A stretch of 64,000 nucleotides of DNA, from positions 1-64,000 of the IMG/VR virus record IMGVR_UViG_3300035698_016988; one strand, 5' to 3'. This document shows positions 19,310-28,566 of this stretch, piece by piece. Position 1 is the stretch's first letter. Each line of letters opens with the position of its first letter. The notes under the pieces are model-generated. The model saw only the letters and a list, made by a program, of their open reading frames with translations, was not told the origin of the DNA and did no database searches. This DNA comes from a virus. Made by a program: the position numbers and the translations under genes.

Positions 19310-20779
19310 TTAGCGTTCAATACGAGTGATAGGGAGCTGGGTAGGGAATTCGTATCCACGACCAACAAACGGTTCATGTGTTGGAACTCTTTGAGAAATT
19401 GTTTCGATCACATTATCTTCAACCACAGTATTTGCTTGTCCGAATATAGGAGTAGAGATTCTTCTCTTGATATTAACGCCCGAGTTAACTACCGGAGCAG
19501 TAGCTGAGTCTGCAGAGTTTGCTGGATCAGCAACAGGACCGTTAAAGAAAATATATCGTCCCGAAGCAACCATATCAGCACCAGATCGCAGGTTTAATCC
19601 ACTTGCTGAGGCTGCGTTCAATACTCCTCCGGAATTAAGATGCAAACCTCCGCCAGACTGTTGAACCATTTCGGCGTTTGTTGCTTGATGCAAGTTACCG
19701 GTAACGGTAACAGTCATAGCACCACCAACAACCAGATCGTAATCACCAGCTGATTCCGTTTTGATATTTCCAGCTGCGGCTTTTAGATTCACATTATTTC
19801 CAGCTTCTAGGTTAATGTCGTTGTCTGCTCTAAAGTTGATATCTTGTTCCGTATGCACGTTGAATGAACCGGTACCATAAAGGTCAATATTGCCGTCATT
19901 GTTTAGTTCAATCCACGATTCACCGTCTCGGGTAATCATGTAAATGTGCCCGTAGGTCTCCGATATCAATAACTGTGCACCGGAACGGGTACGGAATCTA
20001 ATCAATTCATCGTTACGTTCACCGGTTGTTGATGAGTTCCTGTTCGCAGGATTTAAAGCAGGAGCACGATGGTCTTTTCTATTAGCAACAGATTTTCTAT
20101 TTTCTTCAAGTAACCAAGATCTTAACGAATCAGGTAGTTCGTCAGTTTTCCAACCATCGTCAATTACGATTTGATGTCCTCTTGGTGTTAAAATTCCTTG
20201 AGATCTACTTGGCGCTTCTCTTCTGGCAGACGACGTAGTTTGTCCTCGAACATAATCAGCGGCGAGGCCTTGATTCAATAAACCGTTAACCATGGGATCA
20301 TGTGAAGGTCGCGTTCTATCCTCTGCAGTTAATACTCTGTTATATTCTGCTGCTGGTAATTTAGAATCAGAACCAAAAGTTGACTCGGAAGGGATGCCCG
20401 GAACCATATTGTTCATGAATGCTTCCGGAACTGAAGCAAACCAGAACGCATCGTGGTGACCGATAAAACAAATTAAAACTTCGTTGCCAAGGTCAGGTGG
20501 CACAAACCACATTCCGTACGATTTCTTGGTACTCTCGAATGATTTTTGGTCGCCCGGGTTATCCGGCGTGGTTCCCCAGAAAGGAGGGGCGTACCTAACA
20601 GTTACCCATTTTTCATAATCTTCTTCATCGAATTGTGATTGCTTAATCCAAACTCTTAGTCTTCCGTTTCTATCCGGATCTCGGTTGTCTTTAATCTTGG
20701 CAGTATAGATTCTACCAATGTCATAATGCATTTTTTCATCTTTGGCCCGATCACCAATTGATCCTCTTCCATATGACAT
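19310..20779 (-). CDS. 5: Baseplate hub/spike protein, gp5-like without lysozyme domain
   Basis: In T4, gp5 is the cell-puncturing spike: an OB-fold domain, a lysozyme domain and a triple-stranded beta-helix. Here (489 aa) residues about 20-130 form the OB-fold part (GRIYTAKIKDNRDPDRNGR, YGMWFVPPDLGNEVLICFIG). Residues about 230-390 are spike-like with short repeats (ENGNIDLYG, DINFRADNDINLEAGNN, VNLKAAAGNI). Between them is a 90-residue linker with no lysozyme sequence and no E/D/T catalytic pattern that I can see. The missing muralytic activity may be supplied by the PAAR-M15 protein at 45049. The ATG overlaps the stop of the upstream hub gene (TAATG). Confidence 0.82.
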   Translation of the reverse strand: MSYGRGSIGDRAKDEKMHYDIGRIYTAKIKDNRDPDRNGRLRVWIKQSQFDEEDYEKWVTVRYAPPFWGTTPDNPGDQKSFESTKKSYGMWFVPPDLGNEVLICFIGHHDAFWFASVPEAFMNNMVPGIPSESTFGSDSKLPAAEYNRVLTAEDRTRPSHDPMVNGLLNQGLAADYVRGQTTSSARREAPSRSQGILTPRGHQIVIDDGWKTDELPDSLRSWLLEENRKSVANRKDHRAPALNPANRNSSTTGERNDELIRFRTRSGAQLLISETYGHIYMITRDGESWIELNNDGNIDLYGTGSFNVHTEQDINFRADNDINLEAGNNVNLKAAAGNIKTESAGDYDLVVGGAMTVTVTGNLHQATNAEMVQQSGGGLHLNSGGVLNAASASGLNLRSGADMVASGRYIFFNGPVADPANSADSATAPVVNSGVNIKRRISTPIFGQANTVVEDNVIETISQRVPTHEPFVGRGYEFPTQLPITRIER

Positions 20780-22875
20780 TAATTCACCCTTATGTTCATG
20801 TTTCTATAAGCTTTTAACCGTTGAGTAAATTTCCCGTCTTCAAACTTATGAGTAACTTCGGTTACTGAATATACGCCTCGGATAACCGTAGAATTATTTA
20901 TATCGACCAAACCGGTTTCATCGTCAACCCCAGTCGGAGTACGATATTCAAAGTAGAAAGAGTTTTCACCGTCCTCATACTTGGCATTTCTAGTCAGTCT
21001 GGTATTGTCGCCTAATTTAATTTTCGATGCTTCGAGTGCCGTCGGTCCAAGCCAAAAAGGATCACCTTTGATTTCTAATTCGATCGTCAACAACGATCCC
21101 CGTTTATCGTATGCTTGTTCTAGAACGGTGACTCTTTTGTGAACTCCAATATCAGGCTTAGTGGCATTAATCGTATACCGCTCAAACGGCGGATCAGTTC
21201 TTAGTTCATACCTAGGTTTGATTTCAAGTTGAGAGTAAACATCTTCAGTCAAGGTTTCGTTGGTGGATTCAAGTAATACTCTACCTTGCGCAAAGTTCAA
21301 ATCACTTGCACTCCTAGAAGTTGAAGACAAACTCTTTTCTTTTTCAGCAATAGTTTCACTCAGTATCCGATCGTTTTTTGAAATTACAGTTTCAGATCTA
21401 GAAAAGGCATTAGAAGACGCTTTCTTTTCTTCTATAACGTCTCTTGTTTCTCGACGGAGGGCCCACAGTTGAACGATATTCAAATCTTTTAATTCTTGTT
21501 TATCAAGTTCTTTTGTCGAAAGATCGGTAGGTTTTTCTCTTGATCGCCTATCGTCGGACCTAAATGCCAACATTGCGGGACTTAGACTCATAGAAACAGC
21601 CCATAATGTATCCAAAGAAATAGCCGTGTCCAATACTTCAGTGTTCAATCCAGAGAAAATATAATCGTATCTTTTCTGAAGCAACCCTAAATCCTTAATT
21701 TGTTCTAAAGTTTCTCTCGTCCTTTTCTGTTGGGTTTTGTCATCTGGCTTTTCGCCCGGGATAATCCTACTCACAGTAAAAGGACGAATGATATATTCTA
21801 TGTTCTTACCGTATTCTTGTGTTTCGGGTAAGAACAATCCGTAATTAGTTCTGGAAGTAATCTTAGGAATCGTTTGCAACTCGTAGGCTTGTTTTGTTGC
21901 TTTCTCTCCTGAATGCGCGCCTTCAGAAAAATCTTCAAGGTTCGCATACATTGAGTCAATTACTCTAGAGATAGACCAACCTTTTTCAAGTTTAAATTCT
22001 AAATTTCCGTCTCGTTCGGTCGATGCCTCTGATGCATTACCTTTTCTGAATTTTAAGTCTCTGAAATTCTTAAACCCGATTTTTGATCCACTCTCGATAC
22101 GAATATTATAGAACTTGTCTTCGAATTCTTCTAATAACCTAAGATTTTTGATATAACCTTTGAATTTCTCTTCTGTTTTATTGATTTCTCTTTCGAATTT
22201 ATCAATAAACTCTCCGACATTTTCCGCTTCTCTAATTATGATGGTTTCGCGTAAATTGAAGGTGTCTTTGTTATGAGCTACATCTGACATCGGAACCATT
22301 TGAATTTGATACATTGTTCCGTTTAACTCTGATTCTGGAGCAATATCTAAAAGTTTGACATACCAAAGAAACTGATCGTACGAATCAACAGGTTGTCCTG
22401 CTTCGTCGTATCCAGTAAAACCGAGGCTAATAAAAGTCGGAGTTTCTTGAATATTCGGCGAGCCGGCAAGAGCGGCCGCTTCGAGTAACTTATCAAACAA
22501 AGTCATTCCGAACGATTCTTTCAACCCTAGATTGATATTATAAGCGGATACATTTCTTGATTTATAATTCGCCCCAACAAAACTTTCAATTTCAACTGAG
22601 TGAATACTGAACCGAGAACTAACCCCGGACTCTGCTAAAACGATTTGGTTAGGAAGCTGTTTTATATTATAGGTTCTTTGATAGGATCTGAGATCTTCGA
22701 TCGGAACCATGAACCATTTCCAATGATAAGAAACATTATCATATTTAGCATTTAATTCATTTTCTAAAAATTTAAAGTCTTGCAAATTAAAAGCTTTAGA
22801 AACTGATTTTTCACCCTCAATCTTTTTTGGTTTTGCTGGCAAAAATGCTTTTTCTTTGTCTGAACGTAATGTCAT
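20779..22875 (-). CDS. Putative baseplate hub protein (698 aa)
   Basis: The gene lies between gp53 and gp5, the place of hub components. I see no direct match to T4 gp27 (391 aa), but the N-terminal 250 residues have a compact beta-rich character (WFMVPIEDLRSYQRTY, ISLGFTGYDEAGQPVDSYDQ) followed by a long charged helical region (about residues 220-480, many E/K, coiled-coil-like: EFIDKFEREINKTEEKFKGY) and a C-terminal beta region ending VTEVTHKFEDGKFTQRLKAY. That ending resembles hub proteins that contact the spike. It is 5 bases from gp53 and overlaps gp5 by one base. Hub identity rests on context and is moderate. Confidence 0.55.
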   Translation of the reverse strand: MTLRSDKEKAFLPAKPKKIEGEKSVSKAFNLQDFKFLENELNAKYDNVSYHWKWFMVPIEDLRSYQRTYNIKQLPNQIVLAESGVSSRFSIHSVEIESFVGANYKSRNVSAYNINLGLKESFGMTLFDKLLEAAALAGSPNIQETPTFISLGFTGYDEAGQPVDSYDQFLWYVKLLDIAPESELNGTMYQIQMVPMSDVAHNKDTFNLRETIIIREAENVGEFIDKFEREINKTEEKFKGYIKNLRLLEEFEDKFYNIRIESGSKIGFKNFRDLKFRKGNASEASTERDGNLEFKLEKGWSISRVIDSMYANLEDFSEGAHSGEKATKQAYELQTIPKITSRTNYGLFLPETQEYGKNIEYIIRPFTVSRIIPGEKPDDKTQQKRTRETLEQIKDLGLLQKRYDYIFSGLNTEVLDTAISLDTLWAVSMSLSPAMLAFRSDDRRSREKPTDLSTKELDKQELKDLNIVQLWALRRETRDVIEEKKASSNAFSRSETVISKNDRILSETIAEKEKSLSSTSRSASDLNFAQGRVLLESTNETLTEDVYSQLEIKPRYELRTDPPFERYTINATKPDIGVHKRVTVLEQAYDKRGSLLTIELEIKGDPFWLGPTALEASKIKLGDNTRLTRNAKYEDGENSFYFEYRTPTGVDDETGLVDINNSTVIRGVYSVTEVTHKFEDGKFTQRLKAYRNMNIRVN

Positions 22876-22880
22876 TTTGA

Positions 22881-23174
22881 TTATCCGAATAATTCTAAAA
22901 TTCTTTTTCTATCAGGCACGATGATTTTCATTCCAGAGACCAAGTCGAATGTAGGATCAATTATTAAATCGGGATTCATCTGTGCAAATATCCACCAAAG
23001 CTTTGAAGTACCGAATAAATCTTTCGACAGTAAACCTGGTCTCTGGTTATATTTAACACCAATTTCAAGTTCATAATCTGTGTCAGCTGATGGGATTGAA
23101 CGATAAACAAAATGATCAATAAACCTAGGACCTATTGATGTTTCTGCGTAAGGAGAGTATCTATTAAAAGCCAT
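22881..23174 (-). CDS. 53: Baseplate wedge protein gp53
   Basis: Small wedge protein bridging wedge and hub; the family has a LysM-like core. The start is put at the ATG 23174, which overlaps the TAA of the preceding gene (TAATG). A GTG three codons upstream is possible. Recognisable features are YNQRPGLLSKDLFGTSKLWW followed by IFAQMNPD, the classic gp53 core of a Y-x-R-P-D-L-L segment and L(Y/F)GTS-x-LWW, and DLVSGMKIIVPD as the C-terminal strand. At 97 aa it is about half of T4 gp53 (196 aa), keeping just the core. Confidence 0.82.
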   Translation of the reverse strand: MAFNRYSPYAETSIGPRFIDHFVYRSIPSADTDYELEIGVKYNQRPGLLSKDLFGTSKLWWIFAQMNPDLIIDPTFDLVSGMKIIVPDRKRILELFG

Positions 23175-23893
23175 TAGAACCACCCCTTTGTGCTGTTGTT
23201 TCTAAGTAATGCACCGGACTTGAAGTCTTTCAAGTTGAAAGTGTTGGTTTGTCTCTTCGGTGAATTTTGAACTGTCAAGGTAACTGCCAACAACATCTCC
23301 GAAGGAACCCATGTTTCGAATGGTGAATTGGTATTTTCAATACTATTCTCACCGACGTTTCCTTGGTTTCTATCAATATCCAACGGGACCTTTACGTAGT
23401 CTTTCTCAGCCGGGAGGTCAAACGAAAAGTTTGTCACTACAACCGGAAGATCATTGAACATATATTGTCCGTATGCACTGAATAACAAAATCGGAGGAGG
23501 TGTTCCGGGACGTTCGGCATTAATACCAAAGTCCATCTTTGTTACTGAACGAAGAAAGTGCATACCTGCAAGTAGATATTGTGCTTCAGTTGGATTCTGG
23601 GCGGTAAAAGTTCCAGCCACAGTAATCTGTTGCGCACGTGATCTAGAAAAAGCTAAAAATTCTTGGTTAGAATGAACAGGATCATAACTCGAATAGTCAA
23701 CGCTTGTTGCGACGTTAACGGTAGGAGTATAGGGCCATACCAAACCTCCAGTCTTTCGAAGAATAGCCAGAATACTATCGGATCCTTCCTCGCCGTAGAT
23801 ATAATCCTTTACTTTTTCTGAGTCTTTCGGACGTAATCTAACTCGTCTATCCGGCGCAGTCCCTGATTGCGGACTAAGGTCTGGTTCGGGCAT
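23174..23893 (-). CDS. Putative tail-tube cap/baseplate protein (gp48/gp54-like)
   Basis: 239 aa. First gene of the minus-strand hub group, upstream of gp53. Distinct features: GLVWPYTPTVNV, HSNQEFLAFSRSRAQQITV, GTFTAQNPTEAQYLLAGMHF followed by LRSVTKMDFG, then GTPPPILLFSAYGQYMFNDL. The EA-x-YLLA-x-HFLRS-TKM block with P-x-LL-x-x-YG is shared by proteins annotated as baseplate tail-tube cap in cyanophage-like T4 relatives, as far as I recall. Fold resembles tube/hub beta-barrels. The GGAGG and a GGTAAATAC box at 23922 precede it. Assignment to gp48 or gp54 is not certain. Confidence 0.55.
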   Translation of the reverse strand: MPEPDLSPQSGTAPDRRVRLRPKDSEKVKDYIYGEEGSDSILAILRKTGGLVWPYTPTVNVATSVDYSSYDPVHSNQEFLAFSRSRAQQITVAGTFTAQNPTEAQYLLAGMHFLRSVTKMDFGINAERPGTPPPILLFSAYGQYMFNDLPVVVTNFSFDLPAEKDYVKVPLDIDRNQGNVGENSIENTNSPFETWVPSEMLLAVTLTVQNSPKRQTNTFNLKDFKSGALLRNNSTKGWF

Positions 23894-23921
23894 TTTCTAC
23901 CTCCATAAATAAATGTACACC

Positions 23922-23931
23922 AGTATTTACC
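23922..23931 (-). promoter_or_regulatory. Late-promoter-like box TGGTAAATAC
   Basis: Minus strand, about 30 bases upstream of the ATG at 23893; a long leader containing GGAGG follows. It would start the transcript of the hub genes. Confidence 0.45.
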
Positions 23932-24023
23932 ATTTCCGAGAACGAATTTTTCTACACCGTAATCTATTTGGTGTTTTTACTTAAATGACTGTATCTTATA
24001 AAGAAAGTAAACACGGAGTATAA

Positions 24024-24893
24024 ATGGCACAAAAACGCGCCTATCTAAATAATCGAGACCTCTTAAAAGAAATTCATACATCAAAACGATCTTATTGTGC
24101 TTTCACGGACGAAGATTACTTTGACTATGACTTTATCGTTGATGACATTAATCGCATGAGTGATGCTCGTTGTCGTGAAGCAAGAAAAGCCAGAGCAGAA
24201 CGGTTAACCCAAATCGCTGTTCAGAAAATGATTGCAGAAGAAGGCATCTCAGCGAAAGCCGGTAACAAACGAGCCGACGAAGTTAGGGTTCACACTAGGA
24301 ATATTAATCTTGAAGACGTGGTTGTTCGTGAAATGACACATGAACACGTTCCGCAAGAAGAAAACAAGTCAGGCAAATTGGTTTATCCAAAGCTGAAATT
24401 CCCACCATTCAAACATTTTGCTTATATTGACGGCAAGTGGACTGAAGTTCTACGTTCCCATTGGGAAGGTGGATTCGACAACGGTTATTTCAAACAAGAC
24501 CAAGGCAGAGTAACTGACAAACTAGCAAAAATGATTATGATGCTGGTAGAAAGAATCAGTCACAAAGGAAACTACCGAGGGTATTCATTCATTAATGATA
24601 TGAGATCCGAAGCACTTGTTCATCTGTCTGATGTTGCCTTGAAGTTCGACGAATCAAAAGGCGACAACCCATTTGCTTTCTATACCACAATCATTAATCA
24701 CTCGTTCAAAGGATTTTTGAATTTTGAGAAGAAACAACGTACAATCAGAGATGACTTGATGATTGCTGGAGGATATTCTCCTTCGCATACAGCACAAGTC
24801 GAGCATGAAATGTCAATCCGTCTAGCTGATATTGATGAAGAAAACGAAAAAGCTTATCAAGAAAGACAAGATAAGGAGATGCAAAATAGGTGA
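24024..24893 (+). CDS. 55: Late-transcription sigma factor gp55
   Basis: gp55 directs host RNA polymerase to late promoters. The C-terminal half matches the family: GNYRGYSFINDMRSEALVHL (about residues 182-202), then KFDESKGDNPFAFYTTIINH and SFKGFLNFEKKQRTIRDDL, equal to the region-2-like core of T4 gp55 (FNFSGY...FDE-x-K-x-NP-x-AY-x-T). The protein is 289 aa against 185 in T4; the extra ~110 residues are N-terminal, charged and helical (CREARKARAERLTQ). Its presence explains the TAAATA boxes before virion genes here. It is the first gene of the 55-47-46 group and overlaps gp47 by four bases. Confidence 0.85.
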   Translation: MAQKRAYLNNRDLLKEIHTSKRSYCAFTDEDYFDYDFIVDDINRMSDARCREARKARAERLTQIAVQKMIAEEGISAKAGNKRADEVRVHTRNINLEDVVVREMTHEHVPQEENKSGKLVYPKLKFPPFKHFAYIDGKWTEVLRSHWEGGFDNGYFKQDQGRVTDKLAKMIMMLVERISHKGNYRGYSFINDMRSEALVHLSDVALKFDESKGDNPFAFYTTIINHSFKGFLNFEKKQRTIRDDLMIAGGYSPSHTAQVEHEMSIRLADIDEENEKAYQERQDKEMQNR

Positions 24894-25912
24894 CTGAACA
24901 TTTATTTGAAAAAGCCGTAGCATTCACAGATATGCATCTGGGTCTGCGTAATAACTCGAGAGAACACAATAACGATTGTCAAGAATTTACAGAATGGATG
25001 ATTAAGGAAGCAAAAGCAAGAGGAATCAAGACTTGCTTTTTCTTAGGTGATTATCATCATGTTCGTTCTTCACTCAATATTTCAACTCTTTGTTACTCAA
25101 CCTTTCTTTTACGGATGCTATCCGATAATTTCGACGACGTTTATTTTATCGTTGGCAACCACGATATGTTCTACAAAGAAAAAAGAGAAATCAATTCAAT
25201 TGATTATGCCAAGGATATTCCGAATGTTCACTTGATTAATGAACCAGTTTGTATGGGCCAAGTTGGATTAGTTCCTTGGGTCTTAAAGGACGAATGGCAA
25301 AAGATTTGCAACATGGATGCAAAATATCTGTTCGGTCACTTTGAGTTTCCTTCATTCTTGTTGAACAGTAAAGTATTGATGCCCGACCACGGTCAATATC
25401 CAATCGGAGATTTGAAAAAGTTCGACTGGGTTTTCTCTGGTCACTTCCACAAAAGGCAAAGAAGACAGAACGTCCAGTACATGGGTAACTGCTTTCCGCA
25501 TGACTTTAGTGATGTGAACGAAGAAAAAGATCGAGGAATCATGTTTCTAGATTGGGACGGAAAGCCGGAGTTCAAAGCATGGCCGGGCACTCCTAAATAT
25601 CGATACGCAGGTATTGCAGATCTAATTGAACGACCAGATCAATACTTAGGCGATAAAACTTATGTTCGCGCTACACTTGACATAGACATTGATTTTGATG
25701 ACGCATCGTTTGTTCGAGAGACTTTGTCAAGTCTTTACAATCTTCGAGAGTTTACTTTCTTACCAAAGAAAAGAGAACAGGAAATCTTAGAAGTCGGAAA
25801 TGAAGATGTTGACTTTGAATCTGTTGATTCAGTAGTGATCGGACAATTACAAAACGTCGATTCGAATACATTTGATTCGAACCTTTTAATCTCAATTTAT
25901 CAGGCCCTATAA
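24890..25912 (+). CDS. 47: Recombination endonuclease subunit gp47 (Mre11/SbcD-like)
   Basis: Calcineurin-like nuclease that works with gp46 to resect DNA ends for recombination-dependent replication. Metal-binding motifs in order: AFTDMHLG (D14, H16), FFLGDYHH (D54), VGNHDMF (N90, H91, D92), LFGHFEF and FSGHFHKRQ. Length (340 aa) equals T4 gp47 (339). The start is GTG at 24890, overlapping the gp55 stop (GTGA), with AAGGAG about 13 bases upstream. Directly abuts gp46. Confidence 0.93.
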   Translation: MTEHLFEKAVAFTDMHLGLRNNSREHNNDCQEFTEWMIKEAKARGIKTCFFLGDYHHVRSSLNISTLCYSTFLLRMLSDNFDDVYFIVGNHDMFYKEKREINSIDYAKDIPNVHLINEPVCMGQVGLVPWVLKDEWQKICNMDAKYLFGHFEFPSFLLNSKVLMPDHGQYPIGDLKKFDWVFSGHFHKRQRRQNVQYMGNCFPHDFSDVNEEKDRGIMFLDWDGKPEFKAWPGTPKYRYAGIADLIERPDQYLGDKTYVRATLDIDIDFDDASFVRETLSSLYNLREFTFLPKKREQEILEVGNEDVDFESVDSVVIGQLQNVDSNTFDSNLLISIYQAL

Positions 25913-27739
25913 ATGATTCAATTTGAAAAAATTATTCTAAAGAACTTTATGAGTTTCGGTAACGTACCGGAATCTATTCCGCTTGATCGTGATCCGTTGA
26001 CGTTGATCTTAGGAAGAAACCAAGACAAAGGTGAAGACTCAGGTGAAAGAAACGGTGTCGGTAAATCCAGTATCGTTATGGCGCTGCACTTTGCTTTGTT
26101 CGGTATTTCGGTTGGTAACAAAATTAAGAAGCCGAGGCTAATCAATAACATCAACCAAAAGAATCTTGAAGTAACTCTGAAGTTTACAATCGGAACGAAC
26201 TCTTACACGATTAAAAGATTCCGTAAACCAGAGAAGCTAGAGTTTTACGTCGACGATCACTTGGTAAATGACCAGGGCGGTGACGAAGGCCAAGGCGAGA
26301 TGGGAAAGACCCAAGAAGAAATCAATCGTGTAGTCGGCATCACTCCTGATATGTTTAACCAATCAATTTTCTTGTCAGTCATTACTGAGCCGTTCTTGCT
26401 ATTAGGATCCGGCAAGCAACGTGAATTGATCGAAGAACTTCTAGGAATTACTCAATTATCTGAGAAATCAACTACTCTCAAAGAAATGCTAAGAGAAACA
26501 AAGACTCAACTTGATAAAGAAACGTTCAAAATCAAAACAGTCGAAGAGACTAACGCCAGGGTTAGAACCAATCATGAAAAGTCAATTCAAAACTTGATGT
26601 CCAGAGAGACACGTTGGGAGAATGAGCATAGGTTCGAACTCGACGGGATTGAAAAAGAAATCGCTGAATACAGTGAGATCAGTATCAACCAAGAAATTAA
26701 AAATCACGAACTCCTAGCTGAATGGCTAGAAAAGAAAGTGGCACAAGATCAATTATTGTCTGAACTCGAAAGAACTAATATCGAAAAGGGTCGTCATGAT
26801 CGAGCAAAGCAACAAGCTTTCAAGCGTTTAGAAGATTTGGCAATTGATTTAGAATCAGCTGAAGAACAAAAATGCCCTACTTGTGGTCAGGACGTGCATG
26901 ACGATAAACACGATTCTGTCCTTGGCGGCATCGTTGAAAAAGTTGAGTTTTACGAAAAGCAACTCAGAGAAGAAGACGATAACCTGGCACAAATTGAGGA
27001 ACGCTTACAAGAACTAAGCGAACTAGAATTTGACCTAGGTAAAAAACCTGAGGTATTCTATACCGAAGTTAAGGATGCATACAAACACAAAAGTACGCTG
27101 AAATCTTTAAAAGATGGATTGAAATCTGAGAAATCAAAAACCAATCCTTACTCTGAGCAAATTGCTTCCCAACCAGATGCACCGTTGCAGGATATCAATT
27201 ATGAATTAAAGGATGATCTCATTCAACTTAGAGACCACCAAGAATTCCTTTACAAACTCTTAACCAGCAAAGACTCATCAGTTCGAAAACATATTATTAA
27301 CCAGAACATCAGTTACTTGAATGCTCGCTTAGGTATGTATCTCGAGAAACTAGGGTTGCCACATGAGGTTGAATTCTTGAATGACCTCAGCACTGAAATC
27401 ACAATGCTCGGTAATCAATATGACTTCTTGAGTCTATCTGCGGGTGAGCGGGCACGCTTGACTTTGGGACTTATTTTTGCTTTCCGTGATGTTTGGGAAT
27501 CACTAAATCAAACAATGAACATCTTCTTTGTTGACGAATTTCTCGACACGGGGTTAGATACAGCGGGTGTAGAATCCGCGCTTAAGACCTTGAAACAATT
27601 GGGTCGAGAACGCGCAAAGAACATTTTTATCATATCACACCGTGAAGAGTTAATTTCAAGATGTTCAAATGTATTAACGATTGTAAAAGAAGGCGGCTTC
27701 AGTCAACTCGAATGGCAAAGAGACGAGGAAGAAGTATGA
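25913..27739 (+). CDS. 46: Recombination endonuclease subunit gp46 (Rad50/SbcC-like ATPase)
   Basis: ABC-type ATPase partner of gp47. Walker A is NGVGKSS (about residues 47-53) preceded by LILGRNQ. Two coiled-coil stretches flank a zinc hook CPTCGQ (about residue 320). The signature LSAGERARLTLGL (about 508) and Walker B NIFFVDEFLD (about 536) follow, then FIISHREEL as the switch His. At 608 aa it is slightly longer than T4 gp46 (560). The ATG begins one base after the gp47 stop. Its 3' end converges on the small gene at 27748. Confidence 0.95.
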   Translation: MIQFEKIILKNFMSFGNVPESIPLDRDPLTLILGRNQDKGEDSGERNGVGKSSIVMALHFALFGISVGNKIKKPRLINNINQKNLEVTLKFTIGTNSYTIKRFRKPEKLEFYVDDHLVNDQGGDEGQGEMGKTQEEINRVVGITPDMFNQSIFLSVITEPFLLLGSGKQRELIEELLGITQLSEKSTTLKEMLRETKTQLDKETFKIKTVEETNARVRTNHEKSIQNLMSRETRWENEHRFELDGIEKEIAEYSEISINQEIKNHELLAEWLEKKVAQDQLLSELERTNIEKGRHDRAKQQAFKRLEDLAIDLESAEEQKCPTCGQDVHDDKHDSVLGGIVEKVEFYEKQLREEDDNLAQIEERLQELSELEFDLGKKPEVFYTEVKDAYKHKSTLKSLKDGLKSEKSKTNPYSEQIASQPDAPLQDINYELKDDLIQLRDHQEFLYKLLTSKDSSVRKHIINQNISYLNARLGMYLEKLGLPHEVEFLNDLSTEITMLGNQYDFLSLSAGERARLTLGLIFAFRDVWESLNQTMNIFFVDEFLDTGLDTAGVESALKTLKQLGRERAKNIFIISHREELISRCSNVLTIVKEGGFSQLEWQRDEEEV

Positions 27740-27747
27740 CAGAAAAA

Positions 27748-27930
27748 TCAGTCTTCCTGATACCACTTGATCAATTCCGAAACTGCCATTCCGGCAGCAA
27801 CTTCTGTACCTAAACGCATGGCGGCCTTCTCTCGAAGTTCACCTTCTGTGAGCCCATCCACCAGATCGAGTCCGTCTCTGACTGGTTGGGTTACGACGTC
27901 GATCGCCGAGCTTAAAAATTTATCAAACAT
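27748..27930 (-). CDS. Small protein of unknown function (60 aa)
   Basis: Reads toward gp46. The C-terminal half is strikingly helical: GLTEGELREKAAMRLGTEVA followed by AGMAVSELIKWY. I have the impression that short phage proteins with GLTEGELREKAA occur elsewhere but no function is known to me. The ATG at 27930 is preferred; the frame extends to a TTG at 27963, which is the -35 of the promoter found there. With the predicted start site at about 27930, the mRNA would have little or no leader. An AAGGTG twelve bases upstream could serve if transcription starts earlier. Confidence 0.5.
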   Translation of the reverse strand: MFDKFLSSAIDVVTQPVRDGLDLVDGLTEGELREKAAMRLGTEVAAGMAVSELIKWYQED

Positions 27931-27935
27931 ATCTT

Positions 27936-27963
27936 TATTTAACACCTTGTCAAACTTTGTCAA
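27936..27963 (-). promoter_or_regulatory. Extended -10 sigma70-like promoter
   Basis: Minus-strand TTGACA (27963-27958), 16-base spacer ending GGTGT, then TAAATA (27941-27936). Same layout as 64-91 and 960-987. The ATG of the small gene follows five bases after the -10. Confidence 0.55.
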
Positions 27964-28035
27964 GAATATTATTGATCAGATGAATGTACGGTGTTAGGAT
28001 TATAATAAGAAAAACACAAAACTAAAGGAGTTTAA

Positions 28036-28143
28036 ATGATTTTATTCGACGAAGAAGTTAGAGCAGAACTTATTGAATGCGGTTACAATCCCGATGATGA
28101 TGAAGATGTATTGGCCTGGGCGGAAGATTTACTAGAAGGTTAA
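28036..28143 (+). CDS. Small acidic peptide (35 aa)
   Basis: ATG with AAAGGAG six bases upstream. The product is very acidic (CGYNPDDDEDVLAWAEDLLE) with one Cys. No family recognised. Reality is supported by the strong ribosome site and codon use like neighbours; it is shorter than usual annotation limits. Confidence 0.5.
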   Translation: MILFDEEVRAELIECGYNPDDDEDVLAWAEDLLEG

Positions 28144-28146
28144 TGC

Positions 28147-28175
28147 TTGACTCCTGTTCAACTCGGTGTTACTTT
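28147..28175 (+). promoter_or_regulatory. Extended -10 sigma70-like promoter
   Basis: TTGACT (28147-28152), 17-base spacer ending GGTGT, TACTTT (28170-28175). Preceded by TGC as at 64-91 and 960-987. About 28 bases before the ATG at 28204. Confidence 0.5.
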
Positions 28176-28203
28176 AAGTGACACTGAGGAACAGGAGTTT
28201 TCA

Positions 28204-28565
28204 ATGCAAACATATTCCCAAGATCAAATCAACAATTTTCGTGCTTACCTGTCTTATAAGTAAACAGTCCGCACTTCCCTCATCATGTTTTTGCTAAAAT
28301 CAAAATCCCAACCTGCCCGACCATTAAAACTGCAAGTGATGCTATTGCGCTACTTTCCCAAAATGCAGTAGTCGATGCTTTTAATTCTTATCTAACGTAT
28401 ATGAACTTCGGTTCAAAAATTCAAGATCAACTCTTAAATCTGACCGTTAATCAGTTACAAGCAAAACGCTTAATCGCAAAACGGGACGTCGAGCCGATCA
28501 CAATCGAGCAGTTCTTAATTGAACGAGCAAAGCCTTCACCACAAAGCCTTCGCCACAAAGCCTAA
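28204..28565 (+). pseudogene. Short gene apparently frameshifted by one lost base
   Basis: The ATG at 28204 has AGGAG seven bases upstream and its own promoter, but the frame stops after 19 codons (28261-28263). In the -1 frame, reading starts at 28260 and stays open for 101 codons to 28565, ending just before a terminator, with no usable start codon near its beginning. Adding one A to the AA at 28258-28259 joins both into a 120-residue protein. The first frame (NNFRAYLSYK) and the second (DAFNSYLTYM) contain similar short stretches, which favours one origin. Either a real mutation, an assembly error or two separate peptides; no function recognised. Confidence 0.45.
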
Positions 28566-28566
28566 A

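Noticed and set aside
19310-20779. Lysozyme domain in gp5
   Set aside because: The region between OB-fold and beta-helix is too short (about 90 residues) and lacks the E-D-T catalytic pattern.
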